64,000 nucleotides of DNA from Candidatus Poribacteria bacterium (GCA_009841255.1 VXMD01000041.1:39282-103281), one strand, 5' to 3'; positions 54,766 through 63,621 are shown, counted from the stretch's first letter. Notes: generated by a model from the sequence alone, not told the origin. A program made the numbers and translations.

Positions 54766-57700
54766 CTACGGATGTGTAAGGAAGCAATCTTGAACAGTGA
54801 TGTTTTCGGGCAATCGGGGTTCGTTCTTGACTTTGATTGCTTCACCGCCTCCGATAGGTCTCCCATATTCGCGGTGTCCCGTGTCGATACGGCAGTTAGT
54901 AACTGTTAAGTTGTGAGATTCAGAAAGCGTAAGCCCGTCGTTATCCGTTCGGATGTCCACGTTATCGATAAGCGTTCCGTCGCAATGTTCAGATAGAATC
55001 GCGGAATCACTACCTCTATAGACCTTCAGGTTTCGAATTTCCACGTTTTTAGTGCGCTTTAATGCGATACACGTGTTGCCCGCTCCGTCAAGAGTCCCAG
55101 GACCGTAAATTTTCACGTTTTCCAGATCCTCTCCCACAAGCAATGCGGCATCTGCGTTAGGAAAGACAAATTTAAGGACAGCCCCCTCATCAACTGCGAG
55201 TGTAACATTGCTCTTCAGGTGAATAGAACCCGTTGCGTAGACACCGGACGGCACGAAGACCGTTCCGCCCCCAGCAGCGTGGCAATCGGTAATGGCTTCG
55301 TTAATCGCGCCCGCATCATCTGACGTGCCATCGGCAATAGCACCGAAATGCCGCACGTTGAACGTGCCAACCTCCGCAAGTGCCGCTGCTGTCAGTGCTG
55401 CGAGTGTTTCCTCGCGTTTTCTGCCCGTATATTTCTCCAAGTTCGTTACCCATTTCTTAAGGGTCATGCTGCGTACGGAGGCGACATAGTCCACCAGCGT
55501 TTCCAGCGTGTATTCATATCTATGCGCGTCTACCTGGCCTTCAAGCGTTTTCCAGAGTTCGGCTGCCTGTGCTGCCATCTCGACCGCCTCTTCCATGTTG
55601 GCATAGATGTCCTGTATGAGGGTCCTGCCGATAGAAAGTCGATGATCGTGTGCTGTGAAGTGGAATGCGGCGAGATGTGCTTCCCCGCGCAACGGATCTC
55701 CATATATCTCGCGAAGTCCCGGTGCATACTGCGCTAACACGCGTTCACCCAATGCGGGTGTTATAACACCTATACCTCTCTCATTAACAACATAAGGCGT
55801 CTTGTTTTCTGTCATACCGGGGTCGGAGGAATCAAACCATATACCGCGATAACCCCGATAGTTGTAGGATTTCCGCGTCACCTCTTCCAGCATCATCAGA
55901 ATCGTCTTGATTGTCCTAACCACCTCTGGATCACCGCCAAACGTCTGCTGAATCCATTCCGTGTAAATCTCATCCACCGTCAGGTCCGGATTCCAAGAGA
56001 GTCGTCCCAATCCGTAATAGTTCACGGCGTTCAATGGGCAGTCCGTCCACGCCGGAGACGGCGAGATCATCGACACACCCATGATACAATCCACACTGAA
56101 CTTGTTCAGGCTCCCCGGTCCGTTGCGATAGGTATCCTGTTCAAACCACCACTTCCATTTTTTCACCCAAGAGACGGGCCAACTCTTGTCAATGACAAGT
56201 TCACTCCCATAGAGGTTTTTCCGAATCGCGCCATCGAGTGCGGGGATCGGTGCCCACAGGTCCCAATCCATAGGGCTGCCTTTCGGGACTATAACGACGT
56301 TGTCTCGGAAATTGCCGTCCTCGTGGGCGAACAGATCGTAAGGGATTAGGTTTCGGTAAGGTTCAGGTGTGTATCGCAAGTTGCCGTAGACGAACGCCCG
56401 TACAAGCACCTTTCCGCCATGCGGCTTCAGCGTATCCGCAATCCGGTTCGTCATTGGCGGACGCGGATCGCCGTTCTGTTTCTCCGAACCGAGTTTCATC
56501 ATATAGCCACCGAAGTCAGGCACGCGGGCATAGAGGGTCTCGGCGGTTTTTGGGTCGAGTGCCAAGAGATAATTCGGACTCCAGTAGAGTTTGATGCCGT
56601 AGTCTCGACAGATGTCAGCGAGTTTTTCGACCTCATCGAGATGGTCCAGAAAGTTGTTGCGGTAATGCCAGTTAATCTCACTCGGACAGAGCGCATTCCA
56701 ACCGCACGATGCCAACATACGCACCCAATCTCGGATGCGTTTAGTATCGCCGGTACGCAACTCCTCCCAACTGAAGATCGAATCGTCTCTGCCGCCACCG
56801 CGCCACCTGTCGCCGAGGAGTCCGCGGAAATACGACCAGTGTGCCACCATACGGATAGGCACCTGTGGATTTTCCAGCACGTCGAGTGTAAGTGGATCCT
56901 GTCCAATCTGGAGGCGACGCATCAGGTCGAAGGTGCCAAAAATAACCCCTGCGGGGATTCCGCCCGCAACAACAACCGCCCCTTCCATCGCCTTGATGAC
57001 GAACCCATCCCCTTCGATGCGATCCAACTGAAGATCTTCAGCATGCTCTCGGATCCAGTTAGAGGTTTCTACTGTTCCGAGGATAACCCTCGGTCCAGCG
57101 ACAGTTGCAGTTTCTGAAACGGAAGGCTTGAAACCGAACATGGATTCCGCCGCCTGTGCCAATTCAGATGCAGCCGTCTGGACTGTCGAATTCGCGCCCT
57201 CAGCAACGACGGTTCTGAATAAATCCTGACTGCGTTGTGCTGTATCGAGCGGATTGAACTGTAGCCACGCTTTATAGAGTGTCCTGTCTATCTCCTGGTA
57301 CTTGTAAGTGTTATGCCTTCTTTCAGTCGGATTCGTGTCCCGTCTTCCTGCATAGACGGCTTTGGTCTCGTCGTAAATCTGACGGATTTCAGCGTCCGTG
57401 AGTGGTTTGTCATAGATGCGCAGATCATCAAGAAAACCGACAAAGTCTTCATCGGTGTGGATCTCCGTTAACCCCTCACGACGCAGCGGCTCTGTATCCA
57501 CCGTTGACAAGTCAATCGTGGCAATCTGCTCGCCATCACGCCACCCTACGATTTGCTTCGCTTCGTGGTCATAAGCAACCGCGAACAGATGCCATTCGGA
57601 ATCGCCGATGGTGGCTTTCACATGCGGATAGAACGCCCATTCGCGCATGTCGTACTTGGGCCAATCGTAGTCGAGAATCCCTTCCCAGTATTCAAAATCC

Positions 57701-58125
57701 TTTTCACCTCGGAAACGCACCTGAAAACAGCCACGATAGGTATTAAGTTCGACGGCATCGTTGTTATACCTGAGGATGTTGGACCGATCCGATATCGTAT
57801 TCATCCAAAAACAGATTGTACCGCGCGACATCGCAAGCGGGGAGTTCTCAGACACAGGAATCCGCAGCGGCTCGGTTTTGGACACCGTTTCGATACACGC
57901 ATGCCCCTCACCGAGTGAATAGATCTTTGCGCCACCCAGCACGGCGTGGTTCCCGTTCCCAGAGAGGTCGGTACCGGTGCCGTCGTCAAAATTCCATTGT
58001 CCCACAAGCCCACACGCGGCTTGCGTCGACAACCCGCCGATTTCACCCGCTGTTACACTACTAAGTTCACTCGCTAAAACCAATGCCGCTATTACAAAAA
58101 GGGCAATGAGTCCTTGGTATTCCAT
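54766..58125 (-). CDS. LamG - GH67-like - GH28/pectate-lyase-like protein, 3' end cut off by TnpB element
   Basis: 1119 residues. Signal peptide at residues 1-27 ('LIALFVIAALVLASELSS'). LamG domain about 40-235 ('GQWNFDDGTGTDLSGNGNH' to 'GFLDDLRIYDKPLTDAEI'). Then an alpha-glucuronidase (GH67)-like part, about 310-880: N-terminal domain 'GPRVILGTVETSNW' and barrel with 'SEINWHYRNNFLDHLDEVEKLADICRDYGIKLYWSPNY'. From about 920 a right-handed beta-helix of the GH28 type starts ('FNVRHFGAIADGTSDDAGAIN', 'IRTDNDGLTLSES'), but it stops after about 200 residues with 'VQDCFLTHP', half the usual length. The stop lies at the edge of the TnpB element, and no continuation is found beyond it. Probably degraded algal or sponge glycans outside the cell. 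Confidence 0.72.
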   Translation of the reverse strand: MEYQGLIALFVIAALVLASELSSVTAGEIGGLSTQAACGLVGQWNFDDGTGTDLSGNGNHAVLGGAKIYSLGEGHACIETVSKTEPLRIPVSENSPLAMSRGTICFWMNTISDRSNILRYNNDAVELNTYRGCFQVRFRGEKDFEYWEGILDYDWPKYDMREWAFYPHVKATIGDSEWHLFAVAYDHEAKQIVGWRDGEQIATIDLSTVDTEPLRREGLTEIHTDEDFVGFLDDLRIYDKPLTDAEIRQIYDETKAVYAGRRDTNPTERRHNTYKYQEIDRTLYKAWLQFNPLDTAQRSQDLFRTVVAEGANSTVQTAASELAQAAESMFGFKPSVSETATVAGPRVILGTVETSNWIREHAEDLQLDRIEGDGFVIKAMEGAVVVAGGIPAGVIFGTFDLMRRLQIGQDPLTLDVLENPQVPIRMVAHWSYFRGLLGDRWRGGGRDDSIFSWEELRTGDTKRIRDWVRMLASCGWNALCPSEINWHYRNNFLDHLDEVEKLADICRDYGIKLYWSPNYLLALDPKTAETLYARVPDFGGYMMKLGSEKQNGDPRPPMTNRIADTLKPHGGKVLVRAFVYGNLRYTPEPYRNLIPYDLFAHEDGNFRDNVVIVPKGSPMDWDLWAPIPALDGAIRKNLYGSELVIDKSWPVSWVKKWKWWFEQDTYRNGPGSLNKFSVDCIMGVSMISPSPAWTDCPLNAVNYYGLGRLSWNPDLTVDEIYTEWIQQTFGGDPEVVRTIKTILMMLEEVTRKSYNYRGYRGIWFDSSDPGMTENKTPYVVNERGIGVITPALGERVLAQYAPGLREIYGDPLRGEAHLAAFHFTAHDHRLSIGRTLIQDIYANMEEAVEMAAQAAELWKTLEGQVDAHRYEYTLETLVDYVASVRSMTLKKWVTNLEKYTGRKREETLAALTAAALAEVGTFNVRHFGAIADGTSDDAGAINEAITDCHAAGGGTVFVPSGVYATGSIHLKSNVTLAVDEGAVLKFVFPNADAALLVGEDLENVKIYGPGTLDGAGNTCIALKRTKNVEIRNLKVYRGSDSAILSEHCDGTLIDNVDIRTDNDGLTLSESHNLTVTNCRIDTGHREYGRPIGGGEAIKVKNEPRLPENITVQDCFLTHP
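57996..58030. repeat. GCAAGCC-type palindromic repeat inside a reading frame
   Basis: ATTGTCCCACAAGCCCACAC then GCGGCTTGCGTCGAC. On the minus strand it encodes 'STQAACGLVGQ', lying between the signal peptide and the LamG domain. Confidence 0.65.
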
Positions 58126-58183
58126 ATGTTCGCTCCGTATCTTTAGCGATTCAGATTATTTTCCTTTGCACTTCGGTTGATCC

Positions 58184-58948
58184 CTACGGGCTAACTTTTA
58201 TATTTCCCCACGTGGTGGTTAATTTGCCCGCGGGGTAAACCGCCAGGGCGGATTTCAGTCCTTTTGTCATGATGACCTCGATGTCATCTTCAGTGAGCGC
58301 GACACTGAAAAACGCGATTTCATCAAAAAGACCGGAAAAGTATTGTCCCCACTGATCTAAAAAATTCGCACCAATACCGATCTCCGTAAACGTATAAGTA
58401 TCGGCAACAGTCTCACCTTCTTTGCCATTGTAGTAGCCTGTCACATTTCCCTTACCATCGAATACAAACGCGTAGTGCCCCCATTTATTGTCATCAAATT
58501 TAGGGATGACAGGTTTCCACGCGCTACTCCAGATTTCAACGGTTTCACCTTGGTACCGAGTCGTGAAAGCCGGGTTTGTGGGACCATTGATGTTCGATAT
58601 CAACCGATCATCATTCGCGGCATCCCTCGGATTTGCCCACAAAACCAATGTAACCTCTCCAGATAAGCCTAAATCCCCGACAAGGACGTGTCCCTTACTC
58701 TCGTTTCCATCAAATTCCAACCCGGATCCGAACTTACCGTCCTTCGTCCATTTCGGATCGTTTTCAAATTTCCCATCATTCCCATTTTCAGAGGAATCCG
58801 CTGCTGTATTGCCCTTGCCCTCATCAAAGAGCCACATCCCAACAACGGTTTTCAGATCAAATTCAGCACTGCTCATACCCGTAAACATTAGACTCAGGAC
58901 AATTAAACCAACACACGTAAGCATTAAATTCGCCATTACGACCTTCAT
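58184..58948 (-). CDS. Exported LamG-domain protein with WG-x-[LIM]-K tail
   Basis: 254 residues. Signal peptide ('MLTCVGLIVLSLMFTGMSSA', residues about 8-28), then one LamG domain: 'GMWLFDEGKGNTAADSSENGNDG', 'FGSGLEFDGNE', 'GEVTLVLWANPR', 'KWGHYAFVFDGKGNVTGYYNGKE' and 'FSGLFDEIAFFSVALTEDDIEVI'. It ends 'PAGKLTTTWGNIKVSP'. Same layout and tail as the gene at 6129 but diverged in sequence. It follows the start of the LamG-GH67-GH28 gene by 58 bases on the same strand and may share its transcript. SD AAAGGAGG is 12 bases before the ATG. Probably binds glycans at the cell surface. Confidence 0.8.
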   Translation of the reverse strand: MKVVMANLMLTCVGLIVLSLMFTGMSSAEFDLKTVVGMWLFDEGKGNTAADSSENGNDGKFENDPKWTKDGKFGSGLEFDGNESKGHVLVGDLGLSGEVTLVLWANPRDAANDDRLISNINGPTNPAFTTRYQGETVEIWSSAWKPVIPKFDDNKWGHYAFVFDGKGNVTGYYNGKEGETVADTYTFTEIGIGANFLDQWGQYFSGLFDEIAFFSVALTEDDIEVIMTKGLKSALAVYPAGKLTTTWGNIKVSP

Positions 58949-59146
58949 TGGTCATAACCTCCTTTTATTATGCCAGAGAGTTGTCAATTGAGAATTCGTG
59001 GCGACACGCGGCGTTAAATATGTAATGCGTGAATAGAGAACTAACCCACCTTATCAATCTTCTACTATTTTATCACGGATTTAATTGGGAGTCATTCAAA
59101 AAAAAAGGCGGTGAACCAAAGTCCACCGCGCCGATTATACTCGTAT

Positions 59147-59518
59147 TTATGGAAGTCCGTGTTTATGGAAGCCATTTGCGAGGGCTAACAGGACCAAAGC
59201 GAGCATCGCCAGTCCGAAAAGCACAATAGCGACGTAGAGATCAGCGTTCCCTTGGAAGGCGAAACTTTTTTCCAAACGCTCGTTTCCCGATTGCCGAATC
59301 CTTCTCGTAAGCAGCTGCTTATCGTATGCTGTAAACTTCTGCGCGCCTGGAGATGCGAGTGCCGCCCGTTGGTCGAGAAACTTTTGAATCCGCCATTCCC
59401 GCCATCTTCGCAATAAGAATCGACACAGAATAACAGTACCAGTGGTTGCGAACAAAACTGTTGCTCCCAGTAACCAATCTGTCAGGGGTAGATGCCAAGG
59501 CAGGTGTTTACCGTCCAT
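59147..59518 (-). CDS. Small membrane protein
   Basis: 123 residues with two hydrophobic helices, at about 13-33 ('WLLGATVLFATTGTVILC') and 97-115 ('LYVAIVLFGLAMLALVLLAL'). A basic cytoplasmic-looking middle ('LLRRWREWRIQKFLDQR', 'LLTRRIRQSGNERLE') lies between them. SD AAGGAGAAAACG precedes the ATG. No family recognised. Confidence 0.6.
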   Translation of the reverse strand: MDGKHLPWHLPLTDWLLGATVLFATTGTVILCRFLLRRWREWRIQKFLDQRAALASPGAQKFTAYDKQLLTRRIRQSGNERLEKSFAFQGNADLYVAIVLFGLAMLALVLLALANGFHKHGLP

Positions 59519-59886
59519 CGTTTTCTCCTTCCTAATTGTTAAGAGCGAGTGTTTTTGCTTGGGTGTTTTTTCGCGCTCGCGACCTCTATACTTTCAACTT
59601 TTACGTGACAAAGCCTTAGAATTACCTCAACATTCCATTAACCTTCATTAAGCAATATTCAATAATAAGTTATGGTTTTTTCGGCTCTCTGACGGGTACG
59701 GAACCCGTAGGGGCGGGGTTTCCCCGCCCATCATTGATATACAATGTGCATATTTAATACCGAAACTTGCTTAGAGGTGCTATATTGATAAAACGGTGGC
59801 AACACGTCTAATTTTAGTATAACATATCTGTGTATCTCTATCCCAAATTTTCTTGACTTCCCCCCAAAATCTGCTACCATACCCGT
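59519..59886. other. Intergenic region with REP-like hairpins
   Basis: No gene is seen. At 59541-59580 AGCGAG and CGCTCGC enclose a 30-base loop carrying the 18-base repeat (59551-59568). At 59692-59708 ACGGGT pairs with ACCCGT, overlapping a GTAG-headed hairpin with stem GGGCGGGG/CCCCGCCC (59707-59729). Confidence 0.55.
59853..59880 (+). promoter_or_regulatory. Promoter of the restriction-modification gene, predicting a leaderless transcript
   Basis: TTGACT (59853-59858), 16 bases, TACCAT (59875-59880) with TGC extension. Transcription would start at or within a base or two of the ATG at 59887, and there is no SD before that ATG. Confidence 0.5.
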
Positions 59887-62800
59887 ATGCCGAAACTCAA
59901 TCTCAAACCCAACCACAAAGCAATCCGCGACTACTACGCCACGCTACAGGAATACGCGCAACACAACATCATACGCGAAAGTGCGGTCAGTTCTCCTTTT
60001 GAAACCCTGCTGCACGCCTGTGCAAAGCAGATAAACGCCACGCTTGTCCCCCAATACCCGATGCGCGCCCCAAAAGGAAATCGCATCGTTATCGACGGCG
60101 CCATCATCGACGCATACGGACTCCCGCTCGCCTACTGGGAAGCGAAAGATATAGCGGATAACCTCGCTAAAGCCGCACAGGAGAAACAGGACGCAGGTTA
60201 TCCGTTGGACAATATCCTCTTCCAAACACCGCAACGCGCCATCCTGTATCAGAACGGCGCAGAGGTGCTGGATATAGACATCACCGAACCCACCAACCTG
60301 ATTGCCGCCCTTCAATATCTATTCGCTTACGTCCCACCCGAGGTCGACAATTGGCAGACAACCGTCTCCGATTTCAGAGAACAAGTCCCGGACCTCGCAA
60401 ACAGGTTGAAGGTACTCATCGAACAACGCCACGAAACCGATCCAGCCTTCAAGAAGGCGTTCACCGATTTCTACGATACCTGCCGCACCTCCATCAACCC
60501 AGAACTCTCACAGGATGCCGTCGAGGAGATGCTCATCCAACATATCCTCACCGAACGCATCTTTCGCACGGTCTTTAATAACTCCGCTTTTACCCGCCGA
60601 AACATCATCGCACGTGAGATTGAAAACGTCGTCGATGAACTCATCCGACAGGCGTTCAGTCGCGAGGAGTTTCTCAAACCGCTGGATCGGTTCTATGTCG
60701 CCATTGAACAAGCCGCGATGCTCTGCAAAGACTTCTCCCAAAAACAGCATTTCCTTAACACGTTCTACGAGAAATTCTTTCAGGGGTTCTCCGAGGACGT
60801 CGCGGACACACACGGCATCGTCTATACACCGCAACCGATCGTCGATTTCATGGTGAGCAGCGTGGCACACATCTTGGAAACCGAGTTCGGTCGCTCGCTG
60901 TCGGATACCGGCGTGCATATCATCGATCCGTTCGTCGGCACAGGCAACTTCATCGTCCGGCTCATGCGGGACATCCAAGGCACGGCATTAGAGGAGAAAT
61001 ACCGTCACGAATTCCACTGCAACGAGGTGATGCTCCTGCCCTACTACATTGCGAGTCTCAACATCGAGCAGGAATACTACCAACGCACGGGGACGTATCT
61101 ACCGTTTGAAGGGCTCGCACTTGCGGACACGTTTGAGTTGATGGAGCAGCAGCAAAGGGAACTCTTCACACAGGAAAACACAGCGCGCGTGGAACGACAA
61201 AAGGCGGCGGATATGTTCGTCATTATCGGCAATCCGCCCTATAACATGGGCCAAGTCAACGAAAACGACAATAACAAAAATCGGACGTATGAGACGATAG
61301 ACACGCTGCTGCAGGAAACGTATTCGCGAGCCTCAAAAGCAACGAATAAAAAAGCACTCTCAGATCCGTATGTGAAAGCAATTCTTTGGGCATCAGAACG
61401 GATTGAGGAAGAAGGCGTTGTTGCCTTCGTAACAAATAATGGCTTTCTCGACGGTATCGCGTTTGATGGGATGCGGAAACACCTCGCACAGGATTTCAAT
61501 GCAATCTACATTTTAGACTTGGGTGGGAATGTCCGTCAAAATCCGAAGTTGTCTGGAACAACGCACAACGTCTTCGGAATTCAGGTCGGCGTGAGCATTA
61601 ATTTTCTCATCAAGAAAGATGCTACCAAGACAGATACAAAACCTACCGAAATCTTCTATGCGCGTGTTGACGAATTCTGGCGGAAAGAAGAGAAATATAA
61701 CTATCTCGATTCAAAGGAACACTACCAAAATATTGATTGGCAACAGATAACACCTGACAGTCGCTATACATGGCTGACAGAGGGACTCCACGCCGAGTTT
61801 GATACCTTTCTCCCGATGGGGACAAAGGAAACAAAGGCGATTAGAGGTACTGCACTCGGTGTAATTTTCAAAAACTATAGCCGTGGTGTTAACACGAGCC
61901 GTGATACATGGGCTTACAACTTCAATCAGGATACTCTTACCGAAAACGTTCAGAAAATGATGGGCTTCTACAATGCACAAGTGCTGAAGTGGTTGACCAC
62001 ACCAGAGAAGTCAATTGTGAAGGTCGATAACTTCGTATCGTATGACAACACGAAAATCAGTTGGAGTTCCGGTTTAAAACAGAAGTTGAAAAGTGGACAA
62101 ATGGCTGAGTTTTCAGAGACTCAACTTCGGAGTTCTCTCTATCGTCCATTTACGAAATCACCCCTCTACTTTGATCGGATGATGATCGAGCGCGTCTATG
62201 TGTTTCCATCTATTTTCCCTACACCGGAGACAGAAACGGAAAATCGGGTGATTTGTCTCACGGCTCTTGGCAGTAAAAAGCCTTTCCACTGTTTAATGAC
62301 ACAGCACCTACTGGATGTTCATCTCACAGGCGATTCCCAATGCTTTCCCTTCTACACCTATGATGAGGACGGCATCAACCGACAAGAGAACATCACCGAT
62401 TGGGCGTTAACGGAATTCCAAACCCACTATAATGATAACACCATCACCAAGTGGGATATCTTCCACTACACCTACGGACTCCTGCACCATCCCGTCTATC
62501 GCGAGAAATACGAGATGAACCTCAAGCGCGACCTCCCGCATATCCCCTTCGCCGAAGACTTCTGGGGATTCGCTAACGCAGGCGCGCAGTTAGCAGACCT
62601 TCACGTTAACTATGAATCCGTTCCGAAATACGACGGACTAAAATACATTGAAACAGAGGATATGACAGTCGATTGGCGGGTTGAGCGGATGAAACTCTCC
62701 AAAGACAAGACGCAGCTGAAATACAACGATTTCCTGACGTTGGACGGTATCCCGGCGGAGGTATATGAGTATCGACTCGGCACGCGTTCTGCGTTGGAGT

Positions 62801-62961
62801 GGGTCGTGGATCAGTATCGCGTCAAGACGGACAAACGGAGCGGTATCGTCAACGACCCGAACCGTGCGGATCAACCGCGGTATATTGTGGATTTGATTGG
62901 ACGTGTCATCACCGTCAGTTTGCAGACGGTGGAGATTGTCAACAATTTACCACTCCTGTAG
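59887..62961 (+). CDS. Single-polypeptide nuclease-methyltransferase (type ISP/IIG-like, without helicase)
   Basis: 1024 residues. The N terminus holds an Mrr/PD-(D/E)xK-like nuclease: Asp in 'VIDGAIID' and 'YWEAKD' (about residues 70-88). A helical connector follows, then an N6-adenine methyltransferase with motif I 'DPFVGTGNF' (about 349-357) and motif IV Asn-Pro-Pro-Tyr in 'IIGNPPYNMG' (about 449-452). The last 400 residues are a target-recognition region ending 'EYRLGTRSALEWVVDQYRV', typical of type ISP enzymes. Type ISP proteins such as LlaGI are about 1570 residues and contain a helicase between nuclease and methyltransferase; none is seen here, so this resembles a short type IIG-like form. 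The stop codon TAG is part of a REP element. Confidence 0.8.
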   Translation: MPKLNLKPNHKAIRDYYATLQEYAQHNIIRESAVSSPFETLLHACAKQINATLVPQYPMRAPKGNRIVIDGAIIDAYGLPLAYWEAKDIADNLAKAAQEKQDAGYPLDNILFQTPQRAILYQNGAEVLDIDITEPTNLIAALQYLFAYVPPEVDNWQTTVSDFREQVPDLANRLKVLIEQRHETDPAFKKAFTDFYDTCRTSINPELSQDAVEEMLIQHILTERIFRTVFNNSAFTRRNIIAREIENVVDELIRQAFSREEFLKPLDRFYVAIEQAAMLCKDFSQKQHFLNTFYEKFFQGFSEDVADTHGIVYTPQPIVDFMVSSVAHILETEFGRSLSDTGVHIIDPFVGTGNFIVRLMRDIQGTALEEKYRHEFHCNEVMLLPYYIASLNIEQEYYQRTGTYLPFEGLALADTFELMEQQQRELFTQENTARVERQKAADMFVIIGNPPYNMGQVNENDNNKNRTYETIDTLLQETYSRASKATNKKALSDPYVKAILWASERIEEEGVVAFVTNNGFLDGIAFDGMRKHLAQDFNAIYILDLGGNVRQNPKLSGTTHNVFGIQVGVSINFLIKKDATKTDTKPTEIFYARVDEFWRKEEKYNYLDSKEHYQNIDWQQITPDSRYTWLTEGLHAEFDTFLPMGTKETKAIRGTALGVIFKNYSRGVNTSRDTWAYNFNQDTLTENVQKMMGFYNAQVLKWLTTPEKSIVKVDNFVSYDNTKISWSSGLKQKLKSGQMAEFSETQLRSSLYRPFTKSPLYFDRMMIERVYVFPSIFPTPETETENRVICLTALGSKKPFHCLMTQHLLDVHLTGDSQCFPFYTYDEDGINRQENITDWALTEFQTHYNDNTITKWDIFHYTYGLLHHPVYREKYEMNLKRDLPHIPFAEDFWGFANAGAQLADLHVNYESVPKYDGLKYIETEDMTVDWRVERMKLSKDKTQLKYNDFLTLDGIPAEVYEYRLGTRSALEWVVDQYRVKTDKRSGIVNDPNRADQPRYIVDLIGRVITVSLQTVEIVNNLPLL

Positions 62962-62982
62962 GAGCGAGCTGTGCTCGCGATA
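62958..62982 (+). repeat. REP element 1 (GTAG head)
   Basis: GTAG then GAGCGAGCTGTGCTCGC and GATA; perfect stem GCGAGC/GCTCGC. Provides the stop codon of the preceding gene. Confidence 0.75.
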
Positions 62983-63004
62983 AAGTAGACCCCATACCTC
63001 TTCT

Positions 63005-63029
63005 GTAGGAGCGAGCTGTGCTCGCGATA
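63005..63029 (+). repeat. REP element 2
   Basis: Identical to element 1, same orientation, 22 bases further on. Confidence 0.75.
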
Positions 63030-63038
63030 CCCTCTTCT

Positions 63039-63091
63039 GTAGGAGCGAGTGTTTTTGCTTGGGTGTTTCCTCAATTTCCCCGCTCGCGATC
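63039..63091 (+). repeat. REP element 3 with enlarged loop
   Basis: GTAGGAGCGAG and CGCTCGCGAT enclose about 30 bases that contain the 18-base repeat GTTTTTGCTTGGGTGTTT (63051-63068). The same composite occurs at 59541-59585. Confidence 0.6.
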
Positions 63092-63118
63092 TTTTGCTTC
63101 TGTTACTCGCGACCTTCC

Positions 63119-63592
63119 TCATTCTATCTCAAATTTACACCACCAAAACGGATAATCCCTTGCAGCCTTCACCAATTCTGACCGCACTGGGTTCTGATAA
63201 CAATATTGAATAATGGTATTCAATGATTCTTCCCGCCGAATACCATGTTCATAGTAAGCAACTTGCCAAAGCGAACCGCTACGTCCCAAGCAAGCATTAA
63301 CCTGTTTCGCTGTGTGGCTTTTGAAGGATTGTATAAGCCTAGACAATGTTTGCTTACTGCCGAGTTGGATAACGGCATGGATATGATCTGGCATCACAAC
63401 CACACAAAACCATCTGAGTCGCTCTTTCGTTTCGAGCCAGTCAAAGGCTTAAAAAATGATGTCTGCGATTTTGGGAGTTGCGAGCAGTGGTTTTTTGTTA
63501 AGTGTGGCGAGTGTGAGGTAATAGTAGGCACCGGGTATTGAGTGTCTACCTTTACGGAGTTGCCGGTGTCCTCGGATGGGTGCTTGTTTCAT
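63119..63592 (-). pseudogene. REP-associated tyrosine transposase (RAYT), broken by one stop codon
   Basis: ATG 63592 opens 'KQAPIRGHRQLRKGRHSIPGAYYYLTLATLNKKPLL', the usual RAYT N terminus. A TAA at 63449-63451 interrupts it, and the same frame goes on through 'AFDWLETKERLRWFCVVVMPDHIHAVIQ' with the catalytic His-x-His of the Y1/HUH nuclease, then 'LWQVAYYEHGIRREESLNTIIQYCYQNPVR', which holds the candidate Tyr. A single C to T change in a CAA codon would explain the stop. Total length with the stop read through is 157 residues, normal for the family. REP elements flank the gene in opposite orientation on its two sides. Confidence 0.8.
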
Positions 63593-63621
63593 TGCATATT
63601 CCTATAAGTTTTTAGATATGG

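Noticed and set aside
63245..63541. Plus-strand 98-codon frame across the RAYT region
   Set aside because: It is antisense to the RAYT motifs and looks like a shadow.
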